A stretch of 51,134 bases of DNA from the NCBI GenBank assembly GCA_937901225.1, contig CALCGX010000002.1:1-51134 (forward strand), given 5' to 3'. The position numbers were made by a program, and so were the translations under genes. The stretch is from an uncultured Bacteroidales bacterium. GTDB lineage: Bacteria > Bacteroidota > Bacteroidia > Bacteroidales > Paludibacteraceae. Positions within the stretch are counted from its first letter, which is position 1. Every line of letters starts with the position of its first letter. The notes under the pieces are model-generated. The model did not search any database. It saw only the letters and a program-made list of their open reading frames with translations, and was not told the DNA's origin. Shown in pieces: positions 44,301-51,134 of the stretch.

Positions 44301-47292
44301 TAGTTGCTGGATGCACACCTGTACCATCATTCCAATATGCATTATCAGTAAATGTATATATGTACACATTGTTCCATTTTAAATTATTCTTGAAGAATAT
44401 ACAATTCTCATATGAAACCCAGTATGCATACAGTGTGGCAGATCCTTTATTCCAGTTTTTGATGTTTTTTCCTGTTTCATCATAATACTTGGTGCCCTTG
44501 CCTCCAGTTTGGTCATAATATCCATTAAACAAATATCCTTCTCGTGTAGGAGTTGTGATTGCAGGCATTTCAGAACCAAAAGTAGCAGAAATAGTTTGTG
44601 TACCTCCTGTTCCTTGTTGTAAATCAAGGGTAATCTCATATGTTCCAATCTCCCATTTTGCATAGAAGGTTTTTGCGCCTGTTGAACCTGCCGATATTGA
44701 AAGAATAGCATCGCCTGTAAAGTCGGCATTATCAAACCAACCTTTAAATATGTGACCTGTATAAGTAGGGTCTTGCAATGTTATTTCTTGGGTGATATTA
44801 TATGTTTTTGGATTCGATGCATGGTTTGTTCCTCCATTAAGTTCATACGTGATATTATATTCAGTAGGAATCCAATGTGCATATAGGGTTGCATCTGTGG
44901 TCTTATCCCATTTCTTGGCACTCGTACCATCAGGTTTGTAATATTGCGTACCTTGTCCCCCTTCTGCATCATAATATCCGCCAAAATCATATGCTTCACG
45001 TGTAGGAAGTTCTATTTCTGGCATAGGATTGTTCACTTTTGCAGATACAGATGCTGTTCCACCAGTACCTTCTTGTTGGTCAAGAGTGACTGTATAACCA
45101 ACAAGGTCATAGCAAGCATATACGGTAATATCTGCTGCGCGATTAGAACTAACATAAGTATCGCCAGTTCCTAAAATAGTACCCGTACCGTCTGCTTTGC
45201 TATTCCAGTTCTTCCATGTGTAACCTGCTTTGGTGGCACCTTTGCTAAAAGTGATAGGTGTAGATGCCAAAACAAGAGATCCACTGGTAACAGAAGGATC
45301 GGTCGTTACCTTATCTGTACCCTGGTTTGTGCCGACACCATAAGTGATTTTGTATGCAGTTGGGAATTGTACAGAAACTTTTGGATAAGTACCTGAGAAA
45401 TCGATTTTGAATGTATATGTGCCTGCAACAGAGGACTTCATGTGACAATTTCCTGCATCAGAATAAAACTCCCAATTCTCAGCTGTTGCTTTTATCCAAT
45501 ATTGTTCATTGCTATTATTATTTCCATACCAAGTGTCACCATCTACAACTTTGAATTGATATGCTTTACTGTCTGCTAAGTCTAATGAAACATATGCAAC
45601 TTTGCCAGTAGATTCACCTGATTTTTTTACAAATTTATACGCAGTAGCAAAATCATCTACAAATGAACCTTTCAATACCCAACTAGTTGTTAAATCTTCT
45701 GCATAATTTGCCACAACTGTTGCTGCTTTGCCATCGCCATTAGAGCGAACGGTGATGCTTGTTGCATCAGCAGCTCCGCCATTGGTACGAGTACAGTTGG
45801 TAAGTGTCCAACCTGTGAAAGTGTAGCCATTGCCTGCTGCCGTAGCTGTGACTGTGGCTGTGGTTGCAATACCGATTTTTGATACAGTTGCAGATGGAAC
45901 AGCATAACTAGGGTTGCCTGCATCGTATTTATTGGAGGTCGTCAGCGTGGACATGTTTTCCGTAGCAGAAGCGGTTACCGTCACCGAACCATTTTTTACG
46001 GTTACGGTTGTGTTGGCTGTTGTTGCGCTACCGAATGCAGCGTTTGCTGCTGGATTAGCAGTCCAAGTGCTGAAAGTGTAACCCGTTTTAGGTGTGGCTG
46101 TGATAGCGTATGTGCTTCCTAATGTTACAGGATCTTCAGAGCCTTCGACGGATTCAATGTTTGCGCCTGCTACAACCGCTAAGGAGTTGGTTGCTGTTGA
46201 GCGGAAGTTGGCTTGAATGGTTGCAGCGCTTGTTGGCTTAAATGTGGTAGAAGCACTTGTTGTAGAACCAAAAGAACCACTACCGCTTGTGATTGTCCAA
46301 TTAACAAATTCATAATTTGCAGCAGGGGTTGCTGTGATAGAAAGACCTGTCACCTGTCCCACATTCGACTGTGCACCACTTGGAGCGGTTGTACCATGTC
46401 CGTCATTTTTGACGGTAACGGTGTAGGTGTTTTCTTTAAAACGGGCAGTAATTGTTTTTGCAGCCGTTGCGTTATATGTATAGGTTGTACTAGTTGATTT
46501 TTGTGTTGTACCATCATACCAACCAACGAAAGTGTATCCTGTCTTCACGCCAGAGACGGTATAAGTCACTGTTGCGGTGCGTGCAGCGGAGCAAGTCGTA
46601 TTTGAACTACCCGAAGCGATGGTGCCAGAGCTGCTCTCTGTCGCGTTTTGTGATTTCAATTTATAAGAGGATACTTTAACTGTAGCTAATGCCGTAGTTG
46701 AAGCAGAATAGTTGCTCCCTCCATCAGTGGATAAGTGTTGCTGAACGGTTTGGGTGTAGTTGAGGGCAGTATAACTAGTTAAATCTTGATGGCTCAATGT
46801 TGCACCTTTTGAACTACTTGCGGCGTAGAACAACTCTGTTCCGTTAATATTAATATTATTGGTGTTGGTGTAATTTTTGGCGTAAGTATATCGTTGTGTA
46901 ACCTTATTTCCTTCCCATCCCCAACCTGTTTCGTCCATAAACAACAATGTGTTGTAATGATTCCATGTTGTGGCTGCGTGATAAAGATTATTCGTATTAT
47001 CGACTTTGGTAAAATTGACGCCAGAAGAGCCTACTCCGTCACTATCATAATTCCATTGTCGTCCTATAAGCATAGAAACATTAGAGTAGGAGGAATTGGT
47101 GTTATCAAAATACACATTCTCACTACTCGCCCAATCGTACCAGCTAGAACCTTCACTAGCTGCCCACGTATTACTAACTCCCATTAGTAGGAGAATGAGG
47201 ATGGCAGTAAATCGTATACCTTTGGTATACCCTTGTAATAGGTTAAGAAATTGTTTCGCCTTCTTCTCGGCGTAATTTGTAACTGTTTTCAT
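41350..47292 (-). CDS. giant secreted InlB-repeat surface protein
   Basis: 1980 residues. A basic 26-residue N-terminus precedes a hydrophobic signal ending 'NTWAAS' (about 45). Three or more divergent InlB B-repeats (about 225-520: 'GYTFVGWYDGTT', 'NYEFVNWTITSGSG', 'GYTFSTWTANPAA', 'GYTFTGWTLTN') come first. A SusE/SusF-like sandwich segment follows (about 555-645, 'YQFKVVDGDTWYG'), then three Listeria-Bacteroides (Flg_new) repeats (about 700-900, 'GYYDAEGGQGTQYY', 'GHIFKGWFDNADFTG', 'GYLFNGYYDQTGGKG'). Next come CBM26-like segments ('NVYIYTFTDNAYW') and a long β-rich region with no named domain. The last 40 residues ('YIINGALYILNNGQLYDAQGRMVQP') form a tail like that of the 621-2972 protein, probably for type IX export. 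Glycan binding is inferred. The nuclease-like genes lie directly upstream. Confidence 0.85.
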   Translation of the reverse strand: MKTVTNYAEKKAKQFLNLLQGYTKGIRFTAILILLLMGVSNTWAASEGSSWYDWASSENVYFDNTNSSYSNVSMLIGRQWNYDSDGVGSSGVNFTKVDNTNNLYHAATTWNHYNTLLFMDETGWGWEGNKVTQRYTYAKNYTNTNNININGTELFYAASSSKGATLSHQDLTSYTALNYTQTVQQHLSTDGGSNYSASTTALATVKVSSYKLKSQNATESSSGTIASGSSNTTCSAARTATVTYTVSGVKTGYTFVGWYDGTTQKSTSTTYTYNATAAKTITARFKENTYTVTVKNDGHGTTAPSGAQSNVGQVTGLSITATPAANYEFVNWTITSGSGSFGSTTSASTTFKPTSAATIQANFRSTATNSLAVVAGANIESVEGSEDPVTLGSTYAITATPKTGYTFSTWTANPAANAAFGSATTANTTVTVKNGSVTVTASATENMSTLTTSNKYDAGNPSYAVPSATVSKIGIATTATVTATAAGNGYTFTGWTLTNCTRTNGGAADATSITVRSNGDGKAATVVANYAEDLTTSWVLKGSFVDDFATAYKFVKKSGESTGKVAYVSLDLADSKAYQFKVVDGDTWYGNNNSNEQYWIKATAENWEFYSDAGNCHMKSSVAGTYTFKIDFSGTYPKVSVQFPTAYKITYGVGTNQGTDKVTTDPSVTSGSLVLASTPITFSKGATKAGYTWKNWNSKADGTGTILGTGDTYVSSNRAADITVYACYDLVGYTVTLDQQEGTGGTASVSAKVNNPMPEIELPTREAYDFGGYYDAEGGQGTQYYKPDGTSAKKWDKTTDATLYAHWIPTEYNITYELNGGTNHASNPKTYNITQEITLQDPTYTGHIFKGWFDNADFTGDAILSISAGSTGAKTFYAKWEIGTYEITLDLQQGTGGTQTISATFGSEMPAITTPTREGYLFNGYYDQTGGKGTKYYDETGKNIKNWNKGSATLYAYWVSYENCIFFKNNLKWNNVYIYTFTDNAYWNDGTGVHPATNKLEQGQMTQLGKTDIYYYILTTSAGFKDIAFSDYDMRGYGFFNDHKAIYRSDRSDQMPLFIPQKDQTPTGDTYTTNKYYSSGIWMKYNSTESGYVFANNIDDHWNEDPLQTDAAGGYHFATEVSLSGNTTYKFKIKSIKEDWFRTNTAITSTKNTDIEFKAEVGGNDVQLTTTSPGTYIISIDVTDGKMIVSVEYPLQGGDYRLVYVESEVLGKAPYTKFHPAQSIRYQAEGEKIDTISFYINQTTGKNPAILLQQCSIDGATITWNDVAIQYINGNGGANPAIAQAPAKRAGELYIGTGNVSITKNGVYNFHLSQNDGVATMLEDTHPYVGNYYIRTDGADGGWRKYNTTPDNIMTHSQTALTHGGYDYYFCKWLQKGSSVKYVVANDYSYCVSDTLTTDDIVTNINGDLPANANVRFTWNSSTNSLSRAYLAGSGIISDRYLVLIGNANLKDTSGKNFNVSGLKANEVAFEDMGNWLYQLDVKANQNTLVKLTADYNKKTQYFKGSASETEQLINGSDDYYTLRLIYDFKTNYLVSGLVGNQTITGNLELEEVMIVRSHHEEAQTLKISDNGSVTANKAYGVMTFNKSTLNGAGSQHERALYWVSFPFDVKLDEAFGFGNYGEHWIMEYYDGAERAEKGGWIDATYWKYIENPNYTLEAGKGYVLCLDLDLLGNSAEFWDNENTEIALYFPSSEENPIVINNAATQRETRVPEYICTIERDDRNIHDSNWNIIGVPAYTKIAEMEGENIFYYQYNAADNTYVSDVTPNFNTMHAYMVQFAGTINWTEQATSIAALAARKSPTSKDQYTLRLALQQEGADHDHTFIRLQEDKATAEFDMNYDLCKIINRGANIYSMINDVEVAANVLPMEERVIPLGLDIHETGNYTFAMPDGTDGITAILIDYETGKETNLLLADYTTELREGTNNERFALRVRPNHVATAVETIIDGANGQIQKYIINGALYILNNGQLYDAQGRMVQP

Positions 47293-47350
47293 ATTGTTTT
47301 TAGTTGTTATTTACTGGTGTTATGTTGGTTGTTGTGTGTGTTCTTTACAA

Positions 47351-48304
47351 TTACATCCAATCTTTGGAGAGCTGATGATAAGTTGGAATCAATTGGATAA
47401 GTTTAGTAAAATTTCCATTTTGTATATCTTCAGAGAATATAATCCTATCTACATTAGGCTCTAACCATTCGTGAGTAGATTTATGATGATAAAAAATATC
47501 TAATGAGATTGTTATACTATTTTCGTTTAATTGCATAGGCACTTTTGTTGTAGGATGATAATAGATAGGAATAATCAGGATATTGTTATTTGTTAATGTA
47601 TATAGTTTTTGATTTTCCAAATCTACTATATCCAAACCGAATAGTTTTAAAGACGATTTGATTGTTGCTTGAGGATATTTTTCTTTGACAGCATTAAAAA
47701 TAATATCATCTAATAAATCTTTGGGATATTCATTTTGAGGAGTTCCATGTATATTACGTTCTATCTCTCCTATCGCTGGATTTTTAGGTTCCATTTTATA
47801 TGTAGCGGTAAAGTCCCTTAAGTAAATTATATGAGCGTCAATGAATTGATCAGCGTTTAAATCAATTTTTTTAACAACTCTCATTTCTTCATTATTTAAA
47901 AATTCGATAACATTGTATAGCCCGTTTATGCAATTACTTAGCCATTGTATATTAACATCATTGACACGTCGAAAATTCGGTTTACTATTAATAAATGCTT
48001 TGTCATATTTCCAATATAGACTAACACCCATCATAACATTTTGATTATTTTCATTAACCAGCATTAGGATAACAGGTAAACCTTCTCTTGTATCCATACG
48101 AGATTGTTCTAAATGATGTAGGTAAGTCCTATATCTCCCTGTCTGCAAAAAAACAGAACTAGCTATAAAAATTAGAAAGGGTCTTTCTGGGATATTAGGC
48201 AAATGTGCTATTAAATCACACCCCATTTGTGATTGCTCTAAGCGAGAAACTTGAACATTATATCTCGCTAATGTCTCTATAACTATGTCTATTCTATTTT
48301 TCAT
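47351..48304 (-). CDS. uncharacterised protein, possible divergent DUF4365/PDDEXK-like
   Basis: 317 residues, soluble, no signal. The first 130 residues have a pattern similar to the protein encoded just upstream and to DUF4365 proteins: an early Asp segment ('SQMGCDLIAHLP'), a β-strand that would carry the QVK motif but reads 'PFLIFIAS', then 'LPVILMLVNENNQNVMMGVSLYWKYDKAFINSKP'. The catalytic Lys is not evident, so it may be inactive. The C-terminal half is β-rich with no match I know. Its ATG overlaps the previous stop by 4 nt (ATGA), so the two proteins are co-translated and may act together. Function unknown. Confidence 0.6.
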   Translation of the reverse strand: MKNRIDIVIETLARYNVQVSRLEQSQMGCDLIAHLPNIPERPFLIFIASSVFLQTGRYRTYLHHLEQSRMDTREGLPVILMLVNENNQNVMMGVSLYWKYDKAFINSKPNFRRVNDVNIQWLSNCINGLYNVIEFLNNEEMRVVKKIDLNADQFIDAHIIYLRDFTATYKMEPKNPAIGEIERNIHGTPQNEYPKDLLDDIIFNAVKEKYPQATIKSSLKLFGLDIVDLENQKLYTLTNNNILIIPIYYHPTTKVPMQLNENSITISLDIFYHHKSTHEWLEPNVDRIIFSEDIQNGNFTKLIQLIPTYHQLSKDWM

Positions 48305-48789
48305 GCTAATAATGATTGATAAGTCGCTTTTGGTTGTGGATTATGATTATCCCAATAATTTAACACATCTTCTTTAAGTCTATTCAAAACATTACCATTG
48401 TTTGGTCCATGTAATTCTAACTTGTAATTAGTTGGCAAAGAAGATATCTTTTTATTTTGATTAAAAATCCCCCATAGGTACACTTTTTCGTCATTGACAT
48501 CTACACCTGCAATGTAGGTTGGAAGTATATCTGCTTTTAACGCATTGATCGTTTTAATATCTACCTTAATTTTTAAGTTTCTATTTCTCTTATTATATCC
48601 TAATGTTGTTGCTTTGACTTGAATTTTAAAACTATAGGTTTTTAGATTGTCAGATATTTGGCATAAGAAATCAATAGCCTCTGCCTTTTCTCCGAGAAAG
48701 AAGGCTTCATTAATAATAGTACCTTCTAATATTCGTGTCAAAAAGATAGATTCACCACGAGTCCCTATTCTATTAGCATTATGTGGCAT
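48301..48789 (-). CDS. DUF4365-like protein (restriction-endonuclease-like fold)
   Basis: 162 residues with 'RIGTRGESIFLTRIL' (GxxGE-type helix, residues 7-21), then 'AIDFLCQISD…YSFKIQVKAT' (about 37-60). This gives the E…D…x-QVK order of the DUF4365/PDDEXK core, and the K of QVK is present. 'LPTYIAGVDVNDEKVYLWGI' matches the following strand pair. DUF4365 domains are common in phage-defence and NLR-like contexts; a nuclease role is inferred only. It overlaps the next gene by 4 nt. A hairpin-bearing 20-bp motif identical to one ahead of the AlbA_2 gene lies 60 nt upstream. Confidence 0.68.
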   Translation of the reverse strand: MPHNANRIGTRGESIFLTRILEGTIINEAFFLGEKAEAIDFLCQISDNLKTYSFKIQVKATTLGYNKRNRNLKIKVDIKTINALKADILPTYIAGVDVNDEKVYLWGIFNQNKKISSLPTNYKLELHGPNNGNVLNRLKEDVLNYWDNHNPQPKATYQSLLA

Positions 48790-48848
48790 ACTCCTTTTTC
48801 GGGTTATTTTGCTTTTAATTTCTTTTATTTCTTATTTTCTTTTTCCTC

Positions 48849-48868
48849 CGCCGAAGGGATACCGAACC
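48849..48868. repeat. 20-bp shared leader motif, copy 1
   Basis: Identical to 50446-50465. On the minus strand it sits 60 nt upstream of the DUF4365-like start and can form a short GGTTC-loop hairpin with its flanks (pairing of CCAAAGG with CCTTCGG-type arms). Confidence 0.75.
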
Positions 48869-48964
48869 TTTGGAATAGGTGGAGTGTTTCGCAATCTGTC
48901 AATATTGGCGTAGTATTAATTTTATCTATATTATATGCCTGCAGGCGGTGTTTCGTTTGCTCGG

Positions 48965-50398
48965 TTATATTTTTACAACCCATCTACCTGTTTTTTTACC
49001 ATCTTTGCGAACCAAGACGCCCTTTTTCTTTAAAGCGGCTATGCATGATTTAACAGTCCCCTCCGCTAACTCATACTTTTGGATGATTTCGTCGCGTGTT
49101 ATGGATGTATTTTCTCTAATAGCTATAAGTATTTGTAATTGGTTGGTAGTTAGTTTAATATTATGGTCTGCCAAAGTTTTTTGTATATTCTTTTGCATGT
49201 CTTTTTGCATGTCTTTTTGCATATCCTCTTTGTAAGCTCCGATTTTGACCGTATAGACATCTTCATCCTCTATTATTGGTGCAACTCCAGTGTAAATCGG
49301 AGCATACTTATAGATATTACGAATGCCTGTTCCCAAATGCTCGGCACGACCAATCTGTACAAAGAAATTGGCGATATGGGGATTCTTGGGATGGCTTGAG
49401 TAGTTGGATAAAGTGACCAAGCCTGCTTTCAAAGGTCGATTGGCATTCTTAGCAATCACTCCATCGCGCTTAATCTCAATAATAGTTGGCGTAGGGTTAT
49501 GGTATTCACGGTGTACCAACATATTAGCAATAATCTCTCTATAAATCTTATCTCTCAAAGATACTCGCAAATCACCCTCCATGAAGAAATTATCTGGCAA
49601 ATGCTTCGCAATGAAGTCCATCAACGCATCATAGTCGTCTATAATATTGCCGTCCAATGTCAATCTGTCGTCGTATCTATCCACATCATTGATTCGAACT
49701 ACTGCATCTATTCTATAATAAGGCAATGCGCTTTGAATAGATTCACGCTTACCAAATAACATCAGTGCCGCCAGTGTGAAGCCTTCTTGGTTGGTTTGAA
49801 AATCATAGCGATATAGATTGGCTTGCCTGAAGAAGTCCATATCGGCTAATGATAGCCACGGGTGTGAGGAGCGAGTATTGCGAATAAGATTTTTGGCTTT
49901 CTCTATAGTGGCAGCATTCAAATGCTCTAAGCGGAGATACGGGAAAATTGTATTCTCAGAATACTGCGTGCTTTTGCGTTGGTACATAGCACTGATTTCA
50001 GCATCTGTCTTTAATTCAAAATCTCCGTCTGAACTTCGATCGTAAATTTTACCAGCAAGGCGGTGTACCTGACTGCTTGATGGGACTTGTACCACAATCA
50101 CCTTCTTTCCTTCTGTATCTACTACTTCTGGTTGCAACAAGAATGTGGGTGAAAATTTCTGGGGGTTATTGCTTGTGTTAGAAATGTTCTTGCACATTTG
50201 CTCTATCGCCTCTGGATTTACGCCTCGTTTGATAGTCCCGTCATCTTCCACACCAAGAACAATAGCTCCTCCGTCACGATTGAGGAAAGCACACACGGTA
50301 TCGTACAAGTTGCTGGGAACTTCATTCCAAGCGCGCTTGTATTCTAAAGTGCGTGTTTCTCGCCCACTAAGCAATATGTTCAGCTCTTGTTCTGTCAT
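48965..50398 (-). CDS. AlbA_2 (Schlafen-type) ATP-binding transcriptional regulator
   Basis: 477 residues. The AlbA_2/Schlafen domain is at about 13-130 ('ETRTLEYKRAW', 'FLNRDGGAIVLGVEDDGTIKG'-like). The HATPase_c_4 region is at about 290-390 ('REIIANMLVHREY', 'RPLKAGLVTLSNYSSHPKNPHIANFF', 'RAEHLGTGIRNIYK'). A C-terminal winged helix (about 415-477, 'ITRDEIIQKYELAEGTVKSCIAALKKKGVL') would bind DNA or protein. A 12-nt tandem repeat gives the peptide MQKD three times between the last two parts. Such proteins occur in accessory and defence-related regions; some are transcriptional regulators. The 20-bp motif at 50446 lies 48 nt upstream. Confidence 0.83.
   Translation of the reverse strand: MTEQELNILLSGRETRTLEYKRAWNEVPSNLYDTVCAFLNRDGGAIVLGVEDDGTIKRGVNPEAIEQMCKNISNTSNNPQKFSPTFLLQPEVVDTEGKKVIVVQVPSSSQVHRLAGKIYDRSSDGDFELKTDAEISAMYQRKSTQYSENTIFPYLRLEHLNAATIEKAKNLIRNTRSSHPWLSLADMDFFRQANLYRYDFQTNQEGFTLAALMLFGKRESIQSALPYYRIDAVVRINDVDRYDDRLTLDGNIIDDYDALMDFIAKHLPDNFFMEGDLRVSLRDKIYREIIANMLVHREYHNPTPTIIEIKRDGVIAKNANRPLKAGLVTLSNYSSHPKNPHIANFFVQIGRAEHLGTGIRNIYKYAPIYTGVAPIIEDEDVYTVKIGAYKEDMQKDMQKDMQKNIQKTLADHNIKLTTNQLQILIAIRENTSITRDEIIQKYELAEGTVKSCIAALKKKGVLVRKDGKKTGRWVVKI
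49188..49223. repeat. 12-nt tandem repeat in the AlbA_2 gene
   Basis: Near-identical 12-nt units (GCATGTCTTTTT type) encode repeating MQKD in the linker to the winged helix. Confidence 0.85.
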
Positions 50399-50445
50399 GT
50401 GGTTGTTATTGTGGTTAATATTATTTATTGTTAATTCCTTATCTT

Positions 50446-50465
50446 CGCCGAAGGGATACCGAACC
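50446..50465. repeat. 20-bp shared leader motif, copy 2
   Basis: Identical to 48849-48868; lies 48 nt upstream of the AlbA_2 gene start on the minus strand. Confidence 0.75.
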
Positions 50466-50480
50466 CTTAGTGGAGAGGGG

Positions 50481-50606
50481 ATTGGGCTAATTGGTCGGAT
50501 TGGTCGAATTGGTCTAATAGGGCAGATTGGGCTAATTGGTCAAATTGGTGGGATTGGTGGGATTGGTCTAATTGGTGGAATTGGTCTAATAGGTCGGATA
50601 GTGATA
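50481..50606. repeat. large nonamer array
   Basis: About fourteen consecutive 9-bp units of ATTGGTCTA type (variants ATTGGTCGG, ATTGGTGGG, ATAGGTCGG) lie in the spacer between the partial gene and the AlbA_2 gene. The units are in register over 126 bp and are the same family as 31071-31115. Confidence 0.9.
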
Positions 50607-50647
50607 TTATGGGGATACTACGGAGATACTATGGTGAAGTTTCGGTG

Positions 50648-50691
50648 AGGTTCCAATCAGGTTCCAATCAGGTTCCAATGAGGTTCCAATG
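50648..50691. repeat. 11-bp tandem repeat
   Basis: Four 11-bp units (AGGTTCCAATC twice, AGGTTCCAATG twice) follow the nonamer array, then two 'ggcatacaa' units (about 50701-50720) lead to the end of the partial gene. Confidence 0.9.
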
Positions 50692-50735
50692 ATCCTACGT
50701 GGCATACAAGGGGCATACAACGGGATGCCAACACA

Positions 50736-51134
50736 TTATGCTTGCGCCTTTTGCAGGCGTTTGCGCAAGGTGATGGTCAATGCTGCTACGGCAGCAAAGA
50801 TGAGCATTATCCATGGTTCGCCCACAGGAGACTCTGTGGATGTGTTAGGATCGCTTGGAGTGATGAAGCCGTTCTTGCGATTGGAGATGCCATCTGGTGT
50901 GCTACCAGTGAAAGAGGTATTGGATTCGCTTGGCAACTCGTTGCTAAATGGCTCTTGCACAGATGATTGGTGCGCCGTATAGCGTGGTGCACGCATGGCA
51001 GCAGGCGCATTGTCCTTGCCAGTGGCTTGCGCCGATACAGCAGTAGCTGCGGAGCGTTGCGCTGCGCTACGTTGTGGCTGCTGCATCACAGCTGCGTAGT
51101 GAGCAGTAGTTTGCTTGTTGTTAGCAGCTGCGAC
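50736..51134 (-). CDS. partial gene: C-terminus of a membrane-anchored protein
   Basis: The reading frame is open from the right edge of the window (51134) to the TAA at 50736-50738, so only the last 132 residues are seen. The visible part is low-complexity Ala/Gln/Ser/Thr, then a proline/Ser-rich stretch with 'GISNRKNGFITPSDPN', then 'PVGEPWIMLIFAAVAALTITLRKR', a single C-terminal span with a basic tail. This matches the P-x-G, hydrophobic, RKR endings frequent on Bacteroidales proteins near giant surface proteins. It may be an internally sorted or membrane-anchored protein. The true start lies outside the window. Confidence 0.65.
   Translation of the reverse strand, partial: VAAANNKQTTAHYAAVMQQPQRSAAQRSAATAVSAQATGKDNAPAAMRAPRYTAHQSSVQEPFSNELPSESNTSFTGSTPDGISNRKNGFITPSDPNTSTESPVGEPWIMLIFAAVAALTITLRKRLQKAQA

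Noticed and set aside
48790..48964. Plus-strand small frames between the DUF4365 and AlbA_2 genes
   Set aside because: They run antisense into both flanking genes and show no protein-like pattern beyond a hydrophobic stretch from T-rich DNA.
50481..50606. CRISPR array
   Set aside because: Units are 9 bp and contiguous, with no spacers and no cas genes.

Overview
The window comes from a Bacteroidales genome, most likely a Prevotella- or Bacteroides-like gut or oral lineage. The evidence is the promoters (TTG, 20 nt, TAnnTTTG, the Bacteroidetes primary-sigma type), the absence of Shine-Dalgarno sequences, several very large secreted proteins with type IX-like C-terminal tails (BspA-type leucine-rich repeats, InlB/Listeria-Bacteroides repeats, cadherin-like sandwiches), and Bacteroidetes-typical families (YitT/DUF2179, DUF1343/NamZ, fused FAD/Fe-S oxidoreductase, single-chain PurL).

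Layout. 1-620: non-coding; a consensus promoter is followed by a strongly folded, unidentified leader RNA ahead of a BspA-like LRR protein (621-2972). 3174-6848 (minus): a cluster read relA-like, recR, membrane protein, BT0820-like HAD, GNAT. 7002-8295 (plus): membrane-anchored protein and rsmD, divergent from relA. 8433-14031 (minus): TPR protein, ribH, lysC, yitT, nucleotidyltransferase, galE. 14151-15273 (minus): SDR and queD. 15408-26702 (minus): a 3091-residue surface protein with uvrB starting 3 nt after its stop. 27135-27761 (plus): HAD phosphatase. 27767-32340 (minus): namZ, FAD/Fe-S dehydrogenase, CYTH. 32446-35286 (minus): cstA, engB, UspA-like. 35356-39647 (minus): purE, purL. 39982-40068: tRNA-Ser(GCU), then mltG (40205-41242, plus). 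41350-50398 (minus): AlbA_2/Schlafen-type ATPase regulator, two overlapping DUF4365/nuclease-like genes and a 1980-residue InlB-repeat surface protein. The window ends inside a gene for a membrane-anchored protein (50736 to the edge).

Two themes stand out. First, the 5' RNA at about 308-605 has nested, mutually consistent stems, a C(UUCG)G loop and a possible long-range pairing, and I cannot name it. Second, short tandem repeats with strict unit lengths (7, 8, 9, 11 nt) fill many intra-operon spacers. They carry stop codons of several genes and are also found in frame inside conserved genes (recR, purL, a GNAT, a CYTH protein, a UspA protein), in places that look like surface loops or linkers. 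The same unit families recur kilobases apart, so they behave like a dispersed, modular repeat system. Other points of interest are a RelA/SpoT homologue lacking both the HD and ACT ends, a 15+15 repeat architecture in the giant protein, and a 20-bp identical leader motif shared by the two accessory transcription units at the right end.
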